Made by a program: the position numbers and the translations under genes
DNA from: Sphingomonas natans
GTDB lineage: Bacteria; Pseudomonadota; Alphaproteobacteria; Sphingomonadales; Sphingomonadaceae
Direction of reading: 5' to 3'
DNA length: 64,000 nt
NCBI RefSeq assembly: GCF_030546695.1
Contig: NZ_JAUOTP010000004.1
Coordinates: forward strand, 186,001-250,000
Part shown: positions 1 to 9,508 of the stretch, in pieces
How the letters are laid out: every line of letters starts with the position of its first letter
Numbering within the stretch: position 1 is the stretch's first letter
The notes under the pieces: model-generated
Database searches by the model: none
Seen by the model: only the letters and a program-made list of their open reading frames with translations
Told to the model about the DNA's origin: nothing

Positions 1-568
1 CCTGCGCGGCGAGCCGCACGATCGACATGAACACTCCCGTCAGCGACCGGATCGGTCCGGTAGCGCCATCGAAATCGCCCGATATGAGGCTGACCGCCCC
101 TTGCCCGCCGGCGATCGCCAAATGCGGGATCTCGTTTTCCTGCAGCCCGGTATAGGCCGGCTCGGTCATCTTCAGGCGCCCGGGAAGGTTGACCCAAAGC
201 TGCAGGATCTCGAGCGGCCCGCCGGCCTGCTTGAAGGATGGCGGCGAGATCTCGGCATGAATGAGGCCGGACCCTGCCGTCATCCACTGCACGCCGCCCG
301 CCTCGATCACGCTTTCGTGGCCACCCGTATCGTGATGGGCGAGATTGCCGGTCAGGATGAAGGTGACGGTCTCGAAGCCGCGATGCGGGTGGGGCCCGAA
401 AGGAAGCCCGCCATTGTGGGGCGGATAGGTCTGCGGCCCGTGATGGTTGAGGAACAGGAACGGGTCGATCTGCTCCAGGCCGGGGCCGGGCACCGGCCGC
501 CGCGTCGTCAGGTCGGCGATGTCGTCGCGATAGGCGGGATGGACTTTGGATAGGGAGCGCGCGGTCAT
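1..568 (-). CDS. Pirin family protein (partial, C-terminus beyond window)
   Basis: Reads leftward off the window edge, so only about 189 N-terminal residues are visible. The cupin core is clear: a PFGPHPHRGFETVTFIL-type stretch with two metal-binding His, then the HDTGGHESVIEAGGVQWMTAG region and a later His-Ala-Glu, the usual pirin Fe site (His, His, His, Glu). The start is the ATG at 566-568, giving MTARSLSKVHPAYRD; the frame stays open a little upstream but offers no other ATG. Pirins are cytosolic cupins with proposed quercetinase or redox-sensing roles; the substrate cannot be read from sequence. The stop of alaS lies about 100 bases upstream in the same orientation, so cotranscription with alaS is possible. 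Confidence 0.88.
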   Translation of the reverse strand, partial: MTARSLSKVHPAYRDDIADLTTRRPVPGPGLEQIDPFLFLNHHGPQTYPPHNGGLPFGPHPHRGFETVTFILTGNLAHHDTGGHESVIEAGGVQWMTAGSGLIHAEISPPSFKQAGGPLEILQLWVNLPGRLKMTEPAYTGLQENEIPHLAIAGGQGAVSLISGDFDGATGPIRSLTGVFMSIVRLAAQ

Positions 569-668
569 GCGGGTCGCATAGGCGCCCGGACGATGGCCGT
601 CGAACCCCGGGCGGCATATTCGCCGCCGGGATCGACGCCGCCCGTCGCCGGCATGCGGGTCACCGCAT

Positions 669-3344
669 TCAGGCCGTGACCGGCTCCGCCAGCGCCGTGC
701 GCACCGCCGCGATCGCCTCGGCGCCCTTCGTGCCGTCCGGACCGCCGCCCTGCGCCATGTCGGGCCGGCCGCCGCCGCCCTGCCCGCCCAGCGCCGCCAC
801 GGCGAGCTTGACTAGCTCGACCGCGCTGTAGCGCGCGACCAGATCGTCCGAGACGCCGACCGCGACCGCCGCGCGGCCTTCGTTGACGCCGACCAGCGCG
901 AAGACACCCGAGCCCGCCGCCTGCTTCTGCGCGTCGATCAGGCCGCGCAGGCTCTTGGGATCAAGCCCGTCGATGACCTTGCCGAGGAACGGCACGCCGC
1001 TCGCCAGCATCTCGGGCGCGTCGGCCTCGGCCTTCGCCGCGCCGCCGCCCAAGGCCAGCGCCTTCTTCGCCTCGGCGAGCTCGCGCTCCAGCCGGCGCCG
1101 GTCCTCGACCAACGCTACCAGTCGCGCGGGCACCTCGTCGGGCTGCGCTTTAAGGACGCTTGCCGCCTCACGCAGCCGCTCGTCGCGCTGGACGAGCCAC
1201 AGCCGCGCCGCCTCGCCCGTCAGCGCCTCGATCCGGCGGATGCCCGACGAGACCGCGCTTTCGGCGACGATCTTGAACAGGCCGATATCGCCCAGCGCAT
1301 TGACGTGCGTACCGCCGCACAATTCCACCGACCAGGACGCCGGATCGCCCTCATGGACATGTTTGCCCATCGAGAGGACGCGGACCTCGTCGCCATATTT
1401 CTCGCCGAACAGCGCCATCGCGCCCGCGGCGATCGCCTCGTCGGGCGTCATCAGCCGGGTGGCGACGACGTCATTCTCGCGGATGTGGCGGTTCACCTCG
1501 GCCTCGACGACCGAGATATCCTCGGGGCTCAGCGCCTTTTGGTGCGAGAAATCGAAGCGCAGCCGGTCGGGCGCGACGAGGCTGCCCTTCTGCGTCACGT
1601 GCCCGCCCAGCCGGTGGCGCAGCGCCGCGTGCAGCAGATGCGTCGCGGAGTGATTGGCGCGCAGCTTCGATCGGCGGCTCACGTCGACCGCGAGGTGGAT
1701 CGCATCCCCGACCTTGATCGTGCCGCTCGTTACCGTCGCCTTGTGCGCGTGCAGCCGGCCGAGCGGCTTCGACGTGTCCGAAATGTCGGCCGCGAAACCT
1801 CCGTCGGTACTCGCCGTGCCCGCATCGCCCTGCTGGCCGCCGCTCTCACCGTAGAAAGGCGTCTGGTTGGTGAGGATGACGATCTCGTCGCCCGCATTGG
1901 CCGTCTCGACGCGCTGCCCGTCTTTCACGAGCGCGACGACCTGCGCATCGCCCTCATGCCCCGCATAACCGGTGAATTCGGTGCCGCCCTGCTCCTCGGC
2001 GATGTCGAACCAGATCTCGTCCGATCCCTTGTCGCCGGAGCCCTTCCACGCGGCGCGCGCCGCCGCCTTCTGCTCGGCCATCGCCGTGTCGAAGCCCGCA
2101 CGGTCCACCCCATAGCCCTGCGCGCGCAAGGCATCCTCGGTCAGGTCGTAGGGAAAGCCGAACGTGTCGTAGAGTTTGAACGCGACCTGCCCCGGCAGCG
2201 TATCGCCCGCCGCCATCGATCCCGTCGCCTCGTCGAGCAGGCGCAGCCCGTTGGCGAGCGTCTGGCGAAAGCGCGTCTCCTCCAGCTTCAGCGTCTCCTC
2301 GATCAACGGCTGCGCGCGGACCAGCTCAGGGTAAGCGACGCCCATTTCGGCGATCAGCGACGGCACGAGCCGGTGCATGAGGGGCTCGGCTGCGCCCAGC
2401 AGATGCGCGTGGCGCATCGCGCGGCGCATGATCCGGCGCAGCACATAGCCGCGGCCCTCATTGGCGGGCAGCACGCCATCGGCGACGAGAAATCCCGAGG
2501 TGCGCAGATGATCCGCGATCACGCGATGCGAGGCGGTGTTGGCGCCTGTCGTCACCGTCCGCGTCAGCTCGCCCGAGGCGGCGATCAGCGCCTTGAACGT
2601 GTCCGTGTCGTAATTGTCGTGGACGCCCTGCAGCACCGCGGCGATCCGCTCGAGCCCCATGCCCGTGTCGATGCTCGGCTTGGGCAGGTTGCCGACAATC
2701 TCGTTGGCCTCCTGCTCATATTGCATGAACACGAGATTCCAGATCTCGGTGAAGCGATCGCCATCCTCGTCGGGCGAACCCGGAGGGCCGCCGGGAATAT
2801 GATCGCCATGATCGTAGAAGATTTCCGAGCAAGGGCCGCACGGCCCGCTGTCGCCCATCGCCCAGAAATTGTCCTTGGTCGGAATGCGGATGATGCGGTG
2901 CTCGGGGAGCCCTGCGATCTTCTTCCACAGGTCGAACGCCTCGTCGTCCGTATGATAGACGGTCACGGTCAGCCGCTCGGCCGGCAGGCCCCATTCCTTC
3001 GTGATCAGGTTCCAGGCGAGGCCGATCGCGCGCTCCTTGAAGTAATCGCCGAACGAGAAATTGCCGAGCATTTCGAAGAACGTATGGTGGCGTGCTGTGT
3101 AGCCGACATTGTCGAGATCGTTATGCTTGCCGCCCGCGCGGACGCATTTCTGCGACGAGGTCGCGGTGATGTAGGGCCGCGTCTCCAGGCCGGTGAACAC
3201 GTTCTTGAACGGCACCATGCCCGCATTGACGAACATGAGCGTGGGATCGTTCTGCGGCACGAGCGGCGCCGAAGGCACGAACCGGTGCCCCTCGTTTCCG
3301 AAGTAGTCGAGGAAGGACCGGCGGATATCGTTCGTGGACGTCAT
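669..3344 (-). CDS. alaS: Alanine--tRNA ligase
   Basis: 891 residues, close to the 876 of E. coli AlaS. It charges tRNA-Ala with alanine in the cytosol and edits mischarged serine. The class II catalytic domain is N-terminal; residues around 86-100 ([15 protein letters not shown]) form part of it. The editing domain carries the zinc-ligand pair NHSATHLLH near residue 575 and the CGGTH motif near 680. The C-terminal Gly/Ala-rich domain ([16 protein letters not shown]) is also typical. The start gives [15 protein letters not shown], the normal N-terminus. Single-gene locus; the next gene rightward is on the other strand. Several long antisense open frames across it are GC-driven shadows. Confidence 0.99.
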   Translation of the reverse strand: MTSTNDIRRSFLDYFGNEGHRFVPSAPLVPQNDPTLMFVNAGMVPFKNVFTGLETRPYITATSSQKCVRAGGKHNDLDNVGYTARHHTFFEMLGNFSFGDYFKERAIGLAWNLITKEWGLPAERLTVTVYHTDDEAFDLWKKIAGLPEHRIIRIPTKDNFWAMGDSGPCGPCSEIFYDHGDHIPGGPPGSPDEDGDRFTEIWNLVFMQYEQEANEIVGNLPKPSIDTGMGLERIAAVLQGVHDNYDTDTFKALIAASGELTRTVTTGANTASHRVIADHLRTSGFLVADGVLPANEGRGYVLRRIMRRAMRHAHLLGAAEPLMHRLVPSLIAEMGVAYPELVRAQPLIEETLKLEETRFRQTLANGLRLLDEATGSMAAGDTLPGQVAFKLYDTFGFPYDLTEDALRAQGYGVDRAGFDTAMAEQKAAARAAWKGSGDKGSDEIWFDIAEEQGGTEFTGYAGHEGDAQVVALVKDGQRVETANAGDEIVILTNQTPFYGESGGQQGDAGTASTDGGFAADISDTSKPLGRLHAHKATVTSGTIKVGDAIHLAVDVSRRSKLRANHSATHLLHAALRHRLGGHVTQKGSLVAPDRLRFDFSHQKALSPEDISVVEAEVNRHIRENDVVATRLMTPDEAIAAGAMALFGEKYGDEVRVLSMGKHVHEGDPASWSVELCGGTHVNALGDIGLFKIVAESAVSSGIRRIEALTGEAARLWLVQRDERLREAASVLKAQPDEVPARLVALVEDRRRLERELAEAKKALALGGGAAKAEADAPEMLASGVPFLGKVIDGLDPKSLRGLIDAQKQAAGSGVFALVGVNEGRAAVAVGVSDDLVARYSAVELVKLAVAALGGQGGGGRPDMAQGGGPDGTKGAEAIAAVRTALAEPVTA

Positions 3345-3470
3345 TCCTGCGACTTAGTGGAGCGACGCCCCCTTCTCAAGCCGACGCCGCGACGCGCCGG
3401 TGACCTGCCGGCTTCTCGGCCGAAGTGGGCCATGATATTACGTTGTCGCACCGCGCGGGAGATGCGTGAC

Positions 3471-3680
3471 ATGGGCGCCGAAAGCGGGCCGAAATGGCCG
3501 TCAACGCTGTTGTTGTGGATCGTGACGGCTGGCGTCGGAGCCTTGCTCCTCTTCGCGGCCGTCCAGAACAATATCCTGGTCACGGCCGCCGTCATGGGCG
3601 TGGTCGGCTCCTATGCGGTCTTCGGCGCGGGCTGGGTCATCTGGGCCGCGCGCCAGGCGACGAAGCCCCCGCGCGCCTGA
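3471..3680 (+). CDS. Small two-helix membrane protein, unknown function
   Basis: 69 residues starting MGAESGPKWPS. Two hydrophobic segments (about residues 11-31 and 36-58) separated by a short QNN turn predict a hairpin membrane protein with a basic C-terminal tail (ARQATKPPRA). The ATG at 3471 was chosen because GGGAG lies 9 bases upstream; in-frame ATGs at 3432 and 3462 would add up to 13 basic residues. It is divergent from alaS (gap 126 bases) and 87 bases before the AEC transporter. The compact helix pair and ribosome site support a real gene; I do not recognise the family. Confidence 0.65.
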   Translation: MGAESGPKWPSTLLLWIVTAGVGALLLFAAVQNNILVTAAVMGVVGSYAVFGAGWVIWAARQATKPPRA

Positions 3681-3767
3681 CGCGCCGTATCGGCGGCGCC
3701 TGGCTCAGATCGCGATCCCCGTCCGCCACGACTTGCCACAGCTGCCCGCCTCATCGAAAGGGCAGCG

Positions 3768-4730
3768 ATGCTGACGATTTCGGCCGCCATCCTCCCCGTC
3801 TTCGCGCTGATCGCGGCGGGGTTCGGCTTCGGCCGCTGGAAGCGCGTCGGCCGCGACGGCATCGCGATGCTCAACGATTTCACCGTCTCGCTCGCGCTGC
3901 CCGCTCTGCTATTCCGCGCGCTCGCCGAGGGCGACTATGCTGAGATGAACCGGCCCGCATTTCTGCTGATCTTCACATTAGGCCTCGTTCTCACCTTCGG
4001 CGCGGGCCTGCTCCTGCCCCCTCCGCGTAACGCCGATCACCCGCTCGTCGATCGCTCGCTGACCGCGCTGACCGCAAGCTATCCCAATGCCGGCTTCATC
4101 GGCCTGCCGATGCTGCAGGGCCTGCTGGGCAGCGTCGGATTGGCGGCGGGCGTCATCGTCGCGATCCTCACCGTCTCGCTGCAATTCGCCTTCTCGCTGC
4201 TGCTCGTCGAGATTGGTCTCGCCAGCGGCGGAGGCTTTCGCGAATCGCTCATGAAGGTGCTGCGCGCGCTCTCGCGCAATCCGCTCGTGCTGAGCCCGAT
4301 CGCGGGCGGGCTGTGGGCCGCGACCGGCGTGCCGCTGCCGGCGATGGCCGCGCGCTTCATCGATCTGCTCGCCGCCGCCGCGAGCCCCTGCGCTTTGGTG
4401 ACGATCGGCGCCTTCCTCGCGATCCGCCCGACCGCTCCGCGCGAACCCACCCCGCTGCTGCTGCCCGTCCTGCTGATCAAGCTCGTCGCGCAGCCCGCGG
4501 TGATGGCAGCGGGCGTCTTCTGGCTCGCGCCCGCGCTGGGGCTACCATTGCCTTACCCCTGGGCGGTCAGCGCGGTGCTGCTGGCGGCGCTGCCGACCGG
4601 CACCGGCCCATTCATGCTCGCCGAACTCTACGGCCGCGACGCCGCGCTCGCGTCGCGCGCGATCCTGCTGTCGACGATCCTCGGCACGATCGGCGTCATG
4701 CTGCTCGCCTTCCTGCTCGTCCCCCAATGA
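3768..4730 (+). CDS. AEC family transporter (auxin efflux carrier type permease)
   Basis: 320 residues, the usual AEC length. About ten hydrophobic segments in two halves separated by a more polar middle, with the family features FTVSLALPALLFRAL near the N-terminus and LTASYPNAGFIGLPML (the N-x-G-F-x-G-P type motif) around residue 105. Bacterial AEC permeases export or import malate, malonate or other organic anions; the substrate here is unknown. The ATG at 3768 fits the first membrane helix. The gene is followed at once by a strong hairpin (4732-4769), so it ends its transcript. No linked metabolic gene suggests a substrate. Confidence 0.9.
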   Translation: MLTISAAILPVFALIAAGFGFGRWKRVGRDGIAMLNDFTVSLALPALLFRALAEGDYAEMNRPAFLLIFTLGLVLTFGAGLLLPPPRNADHPLVDRSLTALTASYPNAGFIGLPMLQGLLGSVGLAAGVIVAILTVSLQFAFSLLLVEIGLASGGGFRESLMKVLRALSRNPLVLSPIAGGLWAATGVPLPAMAARFIDLLAAAASPCALVTIGAFLAIRPTAPREPTPLLLPVLLIKLVAQPAVMAAGVFWLAPALGLPLPYPWAVSAVLLAALPTGTGPFMLAELYGRDAALASRAILLSTILGTIGVMLLAFLLVPQ

Positions 4731-4731
4731 A

Positions 4732-4769
4732 GAAAGGGCGGCGACCCCTTCGGATCGCCGCCCTCTTTC
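4732..4769. terminator. Bidirectional intrinsic terminator
   Basis: GAAAGGGCGGCGA and TCGCCGCCCTCTTTC pair as a 9-bp GC stem with a 4-bp A/T extension past a 2-base bulge. The arms give T-rich ends in both directions. It lies between two convergent genes whose stop codons are at 4728-4730 and 4791-4793, as expected for a shared terminator. Confidence 0.85.
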
Positions 4770-4790
4770 AGGCTCTCGAAGAAGGAAGGC

Positions 4791-5138
4791 TTACTTCCGC
4801 TTCGACTTCTTGGTCATGCCGCCCTTCTGTACGCACTTGTCGGTCACGGTCCGCGAGCAGGCCGGCATCGAGACCGCGTCGGGGGCGGGCATCGTCGTCG
4901 CCGGCATAGCCGACGGCGCCGCGGCGGCGGGCGGCGGCATCGTCGAGTCGGCGGATGCCGGCGCGCTCATGCCCGGATCGGCGGCGGCGGGCGCGGCCGG
5001 GGCCATCGGCGCGGTCGCGTCGGTCGGCATGTTGCTGCTCGCCGGCGGCGTCGCGGCATCCTGCGGCATCGTCTGCGCGATCGCGGATGCGCTGCCGAAC
5101 GAAAGCGTGGCGGCGAGAATGATGAGGCTGGTCTTCAA
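4791..5138 (-). CDS. Small secreted Ala/Pro/Met-rich protein
   Basis: 115 residues from a TTG start at 5136-5138. That start is preceded by AGGAG at good spacing and immediately begins a classic signal peptide (LKTSLIILAATLSFGSASA then cleavage before QTMPQ). The mature part is low-complexity Ala, Pro, Met and Ser up to about residue 90, then a short folded-looking tail with two Cys (CSRTVTDKCVQKGG) and a very basic C-terminus (TKKSKRK). The open frame extends upstream to an ATG at 5234, but that would bury the signal sequence. Function unknown; the Cys pair may form a disulfide in the periplasm. Divergent from uvrD. Confidence 0.7.
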   Translation of the reverse strand: MKTSLIILAATLSFGSASAIAQTMPQDAATPPASSNMPTDATAPMAPAAPAAADPGMSAPASADSTMPPPAAAAPSAMPATTMPAPDAVSMPACSRTVTDKCVQKGGMTKKSKRK

Positions 5139-5254
5139 GGCGTGTCTCCTAAAATGGCAATCGGGTTTCCACCCGCCCCTGTGCCCCTCCGAACGCCGGG
5201 AACGCCGGAGGGTTGCGTCCCGGCCGGCGATCACCGGTTGCCCCGCGCGGACGC

Positions 5255-5269
5255 GTTCCCTACCTGTTC
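5255..5269 (+). promoter_or_regulatory. LexA (SOS) box upstream of uvrD
   Basis: Exact GTTC-N7-GTTC direct repeat (GTTC at 5255-5258 and 5266-5269), the published LexA operator form of alphaproteobacteria. It ends 5 bases before the uvrD ATG, so bound LexA would block initiation or early elongation into the helicase gene. Confidence 0.7.
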
Positions 5270-5274
5270 GAACG

Positions 5275-7560
5275 ATGGAGCCCGCCCCACTCGCCCCCGA
5301 ACCGCCTTATCTGCGCGGCCTGAACGAACCCCAGCGCGAGGCCGTGCTGACCTCCGAAGGTCCCGTCCTGGTGCTCGCCGGCGCGGGCACGGGCAAGACC
5401 GCCGCGCTCACCGCACGCCTGGCGCACCTGATCGCCACGCGCCGCGCCTGGCCCTCCGAGATCCTCGCCGTCACCTTCACCAACAAGGCCGCGCGCGAGA
5501 TGCGCGAGCGCGTCGGCCGCATCATGGGCGAGTCGGTCGAGGGCGTGCCCTGGCTCGGCACCTTCCACTCGGTCGCCGCCAAGATGCTCCGCCGCCACGC
5601 CGAACTGGTCGGGCTGCAGAGCAATTTCACGATCCTCGACACCGACGATCAGCTCCGCCTGCTCAAGCAATTGATCGTCGCCGCCGACATCGACGAGAAG
5701 CGCTTCACCGCGCGCAGCCTCGCCGGGCTCATCGATCGCTGGAAGAATCGCGGCTGGACCCCGGCCGAGATCGACGCGGCCGAAAGCGAAGCCTTCGCCA
5801 ACGGCCGCGGCCAGGAGCTCTACGCCGCCTATCAGGCGCGCCTGAAGGCCGTGAACGCCTGCGATTTCGGCGATCTGCTGCTGCACATGCTCGTCATCCT
5901 GAAGACGCATCGCGACGTGCTGAAGCAGTATCAGGATCGCTTCCGCTACATCATGGTGGACGAATATCAGGACACCAATGCCAGCCAATATCTGTGGCTG
6001 CGGCTGCTCGCGCAGGAGCGCAAGAATATCTGCTGCGTCGGCGACGACGACCAATCGATCTATTCGTGGCGCGGCGCTGAGGTCGCCAACATCCTCCGCT
6101 TCGAGCGCGATTTTCCCGGCGCCAAGGTGATCCGGCTCGAGCAGAATTACCGCTCCACCCCGCATATCCTCGCCGCCGCCTCGGGCGTCATCGCCAACAA
6201 TGGCGGCCGGCTCGGCAAGACGCTCTGGACCGACGAGGCCGAGGGCGAGAAGGTCCGCGTCATCGGCGTCTGGGATGGCCCCGAGGAAGCGCGCCGGATC
6301 GGCGAGGAGATCGAATCCGGCCAGCGCCGGGGCGAAGGCCTCGACAAGGTCGCGATCCTCGTCCGCGCGCAGTTCCAGACGCGCGAGCTGGAGGATCGCT
6401 TCATCGCGATCGGCATGCCCTATCGCATCGTCGGCGGCTTCCGCTTCTACGAGCGTGCCGAGATCCGCGATGCGCTTGCCTATCTCCGCGTCATCGCCCA
6501 GCCCGCCGACGATCTGGCGTTCGAGCGGATCGTCAACACCCCCAAGCGCGGCATCGGCGACAAGGCGGTCACCAAGCTCCACCAGCTCGCCCGCGCCGAG
6601 GGCCTGCCGCTGACCCACGCCGCCGCGCGCATCCTCGACACGGACGAGCTGACCCCATCCGCCCGGCGCAGTCTCGGCAATCTCATCGGCGACATCGCCC
6701 GCTGGCGCGGCAAGCTTACCGAACTCCCCCACGCCGAACTCGCCCGGCAGATGCTCGACGAGAGCGGCTATACCGCGATGCTGCAGGCCGAACGCTCGAC
6801 CGAAGCCTCGGGCCGGCTCGAGAATCTCACCGAGCTCGCGCGCGCGATGGAGGAATATGAGACGCTCGGCGCCTTCCTCGAACATGTCAGCCTCGTCATG
6901 GACAATGATGCCAATGCCGAGGACGCCAAGGTTACGATCATGACGATCCACGCCGCCAAGGGCCTCGAATATGAGACCGTCTTCCTCGCCGGCTGGGAGG
7001 AAGGCGTCTTCCCTTCGCAGCGCGCGCTGGACGAAGGCGGCAATGCCAGCCTCGAGGAGGAGCGCCGGCTGGCCTATGTCGCGATCACGCGCGCGCGGCG
7101 CCGCGCGACGATCTTCCACGCCGCCAATCGCCGCATCTACGGCCAGTGGACCTCCTCCATCCCCTCGCGCTTCGTCAACGAGCTTCCGGCCGAGCATGTC
7201 GAGAGCGAGACGACGATGTCGGGCGGCGAATCTTTGTGGCGCGCGCAATGGAGCGAGCAGGGCGATCCCTTCGCCCATGTCGCGCGCGAACGCCCCGGAT
7301 ACGCCGCGACGCGCGGCCCCGGCTGGCAGCGCGCCGCGACCAAGCCGCTCGACATGAACCCCGTGAAGCTCGCCGAAGTGAAGGCGAGCGCGGCGAGCTT
7401 CGCCGCCAAGCCCCGCGCCGACATCAGCCTGGGCGTCCGCGTCTTCCACACCAAGTTCGGCTATGGCGCGGTCGCGGTGATCGAGGGCAACAAGCTGGAG
7501 ATCGACTTCGAACATGCCGGCCGCAAGCGCGTGCTGGACAGCTTCGTCACCGTGGGGTGA
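5275..7560 (+). CDS. uvrD: ATP-dependent 3'-5' DNA helicase UvrD/PcrA family
   Basis: 761 residues from the ATG at 5275 (MEPAPLAPEPPYLRGLN), matching the usual UvrD N-terminus; the frame is open further upstream but that part is the antisense of the divergent secreted-protein gene. Superfamily 1 motifs in order: Walker A AGAGTGKT at 35-42, DEYQDTN near 228, QNYRST near 285, and TIHAAKGLE near 556. A Tudor-like C-terminal module (GVRVFHTKFGYGAVAV onward, about 718-760) is the RNA-polymerase-binding domain of PcrA/UvrD. It unwinds DNA in nucleotide-excision and mismatch repair and removes RecA or stalled polymerase. A LexA box directly upstream suggests SOS induction. Confidence 0.96.
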   Translation: MEPAPLAPEPPYLRGLNEPQREAVLTSEGPVLVLAGAGTGKTAALTARLAHLIATRRAWPSEILAVTFTNKAAREMRERVGRIMGESVEGVPWLGTFHSVAAKMLRRHAELVGLQSNFTILDTDDQLRLLKQLIVAADIDEKRFTARSLAGLIDRWKNRGWTPAEIDAAESEAFANGRGQELYAAYQARLKAVNACDFGDLLLHMLVILKTHRDVLKQYQDRFRYIMVDEYQDTNASQYLWLRLLAQERKNICCVGDDDQSIYSWRGAEVANILRFERDFPGAKVIRLEQNYRSTPHILAAASGVIANNGGRLGKTLWTDEAEGEKVRVIGVWDGPEEARRIGEEIESGQRRGEGLDKVAILVRAQFQTRELEDRFIAIGMPYRIVGGFRFYERAEIRDALAYLRVIAQPADDLAFERIVNTPKRGIGDKAVTKLHQLARAEGLPLTHAAARILDTDELTPSARRSLGNLIGDIARWRGKLTELPHAELARQMLDESGYTAMLQAERSTEASGRLENLTELARAMEEYETLGAFLEHVSLVMDNDANAEDAKVTIMTIHAAKGLEYETVFLAGWEEGVFPSQRALDEGGNASLEEERRLAYVAITRARRRATIFHAANRRIYGQWTSSIPSRFVNELPAEHVESETTMSGGESLWRAQWSEQGDPFAHVARERPGYAATRGPGWQRAATKPLDMNPVKLAEVKASAASFAAKPRADISLGVRVFHTKFGYGAVAVIEGNKLEIDFEHAGRKRVLDSFVTVG

Positions 7561-7838
7561 GGGGCGGCGCGGGTGCTCCCGCCCCCTCTCGGACGGAAAA
7601 GGAAGGCCTGTCGTGCCGTCGGCTCGAGCCTGATCCGGTATGCCGCTTCCTCCGATCGATGCGGTCCGCGAAAGCAAGGCGCTCGAGGCCGGGGTGACGA
7701 ACATTGGCAACTGCCGGCGGTGGGGAGGATGACGGGCTTTCGCCGATAGCTTCGCTCGAAATTCGCCCGCGAGACTTGCGCAAGCGGAGACCGCCCGGCA
7801 TCCTGCGGTTGCGTGAGACGCGACCTATGGAGGTTCGG

Positions 7839-8990
7839 ATGCTGTTCACAGCCCTGCTCTCTTTCGCTGCCGCTGGGACGGCGGCTCCGGCGCCCACCGC
7901 GTCGCCTGATATCGTCGTTCGGGCCGAACGGGCGGGGGCGGCGCTTGCCAAATGCCTGGCCGCCGGATGCCAGACCCCGGACGATGTCCGCATTTCGATC
8001 GCGCAGGCCGAGTTGCAGCTCGCGCAGGGAAGCTATCTCGACGCGCTCGCCACGCTCAGCCACGTGATTGATCGGACGAAGGGAGATGCGGGCCGCTATC
8101 CGCGCATGGTCGCCGCGCTCTATGAGGCGAGTGCGACCGTTAACCTGCACGTCGGCGACATGGAGGCGTTCCGCAAGGCGACGAGCTCTCGCGCCGCGAC
8201 CCTCCGCGAGAATCTGCCGGCGGGCGATCCGATGCTCGTGCTGCTGCCGATAGAATTGGGCGATGCGCGCGCGCAATCGAACGATTGGTTTGAAGCCGAG
8301 CGGCAATATCGGTCCGCTGCCCAGGATTATACGGATCAGCACCGCCCGTGGCTGGCGGCGATCGCTTCGTTGCGGGCAGCGGCGATGGCGATTTCCCGAA
8401 ACAGGCTCGCACTGGGGGAAGCGCGCCTTCGCGAGATCGCCAGGATGCCCGCCGCATCGGACCCCGACATTGTCCAGATGCGGACGGTGCTGGAAGCGCG
8501 GATCGCGAGCGCACGGGGCAAGGGCAGCGGAGTCGAGGCACTGCTCTCCGCCCTGCGCGCCGATCCGCAGGCGCCGCCTTTGCTGATCCGCGCCGACGAA
8601 TATCCCGAGGAGCCCGGCGCGGCCTCGGCATTAATGGCTCAGCGTTTCGGCAATGGCGATCAGATGCAGCCGCGATCTGGCGATACCGTCCCGATCCAAT
8701 GGGTGGATATCGGCTTCCTGGTGCGGCCCGACGGCAGCGTATCCGACGCGGAGGTTCTGCGCGGCAACCGACTGAAGGATTGGGCCGCCCCCTATCTCCG
8801 GCAGGTGGCGAGCCGACGCTATGCCCCACTGACGGTCACGCCAGGCTCGCCGGGCCGTTATCGGGTGGAGCGCTTCACGCTGCGGGCGACGAGGATGGTG
8901 CCGAAGGGATCGCTGATCCGCCAAGCAGTGGGAGCGCCGGAGCTGCGCGTACTGGATGTGACCAAAGTAGAGCCCAAGCCCGCGGCTTAA
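7839..8990 (+). CDS. Secreted protein with C-terminal TonB domain
   Basis: 383 residues. The ATG at 7839 was chosen because GGAGG lies 5 bases upstream and a signal peptide starts there (MLFTALLSFAAAGTAAPA). Residues about 30-240 are helical with repeated Ala/Glu-rich motifs suggesting TPR-like repeats (LQLAQGSYLDALATLSHVI). The last 110 residues resemble a TonB C-terminal domain (VDIGFLVRPDGSVSDAEVLRG and later RRYAPLTV), which usually binds outer-membrane proteins. There is no N-terminal anchor helix beyond the signal, so it is probably periplasmic and not a true energy transducer. The 278 bases before it hold only a weak GC hairpin just after uvrD (7561-7585). Exact role unknown. Confidence 0.75.
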   Translation: MLFTALLSFAAAGTAAPAPTASPDIVVRAERAGAALAKCLAAGCQTPDDVRISIAQAELQLAQGSYLDALATLSHVIDRTKGDAGRYPRMVAALYEASATVNLHVGDMEAFRKATSSRAATLRENLPAGDPMLVLLPIELGDARAQSNDWFEAERQYRSAAQDYTDQHRPWLAAIASLRAAAMAISRNRLALGEARLREIARMPAASDPDIVQMRTVLEARIASARGKGSGVEALLSALRADPQAPPLLIRADEYPEEPGAASALMAQRFGNGDQMQPRSGDTVPIQWVDIGFLVRPDGSVSDAEVLRGNRLKDWAAPYLRQVASRRYAPLTVTPGSPGRYRVERFTLRATRMVPKGSLIRQAVGAPELRVLDVTKVEPKPAA

Positions 8991-9080
8991 CCGCTTCATA
9001 GCGCTGCCAAGCGGGCGGCCGGCATTGACCAATTGGAAGCGAACGAGTCGGCGCGATGAAGGCGCGCCCCTGACGCCCGG

Positions 9081-9494
9081 TCAGCGCCCCGAAATCCGCG
9101 CGACTTCGCGCGCGACGAGCCGCTCGACCATTTCGGGCAGATGCGCGTCGAGCCAGTCTTTCAGCATCGGCCGCAGCATCTCGCGGACCAGCCCGTCCAT
9201 CGTGTTGGCATCCGCATCGGGATCGATGCTGAGCCCCGACAAGGCCGCCAGCGCGCGCTGGCTCGCCGCCTGCGTCCGCTCGGACAGCAAGGCCGAAGGC
9301 TCCGCCACCGGGAAGGGCGCGACCGAGACCGGCTCAGCCGGCAGCGGCTCGCCCAGCTCCAGCACGTCCTCCGGCTCCTCGTCCGCCGCATCGGCCACCG
9401 GAGCAGGCCCGCCGACAAGCGGCTCCTCGGTGATGATGCGTCGGATCGAGGCGAGGATCTCGTCCATCGGCTGTGTCGTGGAAATCTCGGCCAT
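9081..9494 (-). CDS. popZ: PopZ-like polar organizing protein (DUF2497)
   Basis: 137 residues. The N-terminus MDEILASIRRIITEE is the conserved PopZ helix that recruits partner proteins. The middle (about 25-75) is acidic and Pro-rich, as in the disordered PopZ linker, and the C-terminus MDGLVREMLRPMLKDWLDAHL is the conserved oligomerisation helix. PopZ condenses at the cell pole and tethers ParB-parS and signalling proteins. It is last in a pcm-tolC-popZ run, 14 bases after the tolC stop. No clear ribosome site precedes the ATG, so coupled translation is likely. Caulobacter PopZ is longer (177) mainly in the linker. Confidence 0.88.
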   Translation of the reverse strand: MAEISTTQPMDEILASIRRIITEEPLVGGPAPVADAADEEPEDVLELGEPLPAEPVSVAPFPVAEPSALLSERTQAASQRALAALSGLSIDPDADANTMDGLVREMLRPMLKDWLDAHLPEMVERLVAREVARISGR

Positions 9495-9508
9495 CCGCGG
9501 ATTATCGC

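Noticed and set aside
1305-3470. Long plus-strand open frame across alaS (up to 791 codons)
   Set aside because: Antisense shadow produced by the codon bias of alaS; Arg/His/Asp-rich with no domain. Only its last 69 codons (from 3471) look real.
3432-3470. Longer start for the small membrane protein
   Set aside because: Adds 13 Arg-rich residues and loses the well-placed GGGAG ribosome site.
5260-7710. 816-codon minus-strand frame opposite uvrD
   Set aside because: Low-complexity Gly/Ala/Asp/Leu translation typical of the mirror frame of a GC-rich gene; no ribosome site or domain.
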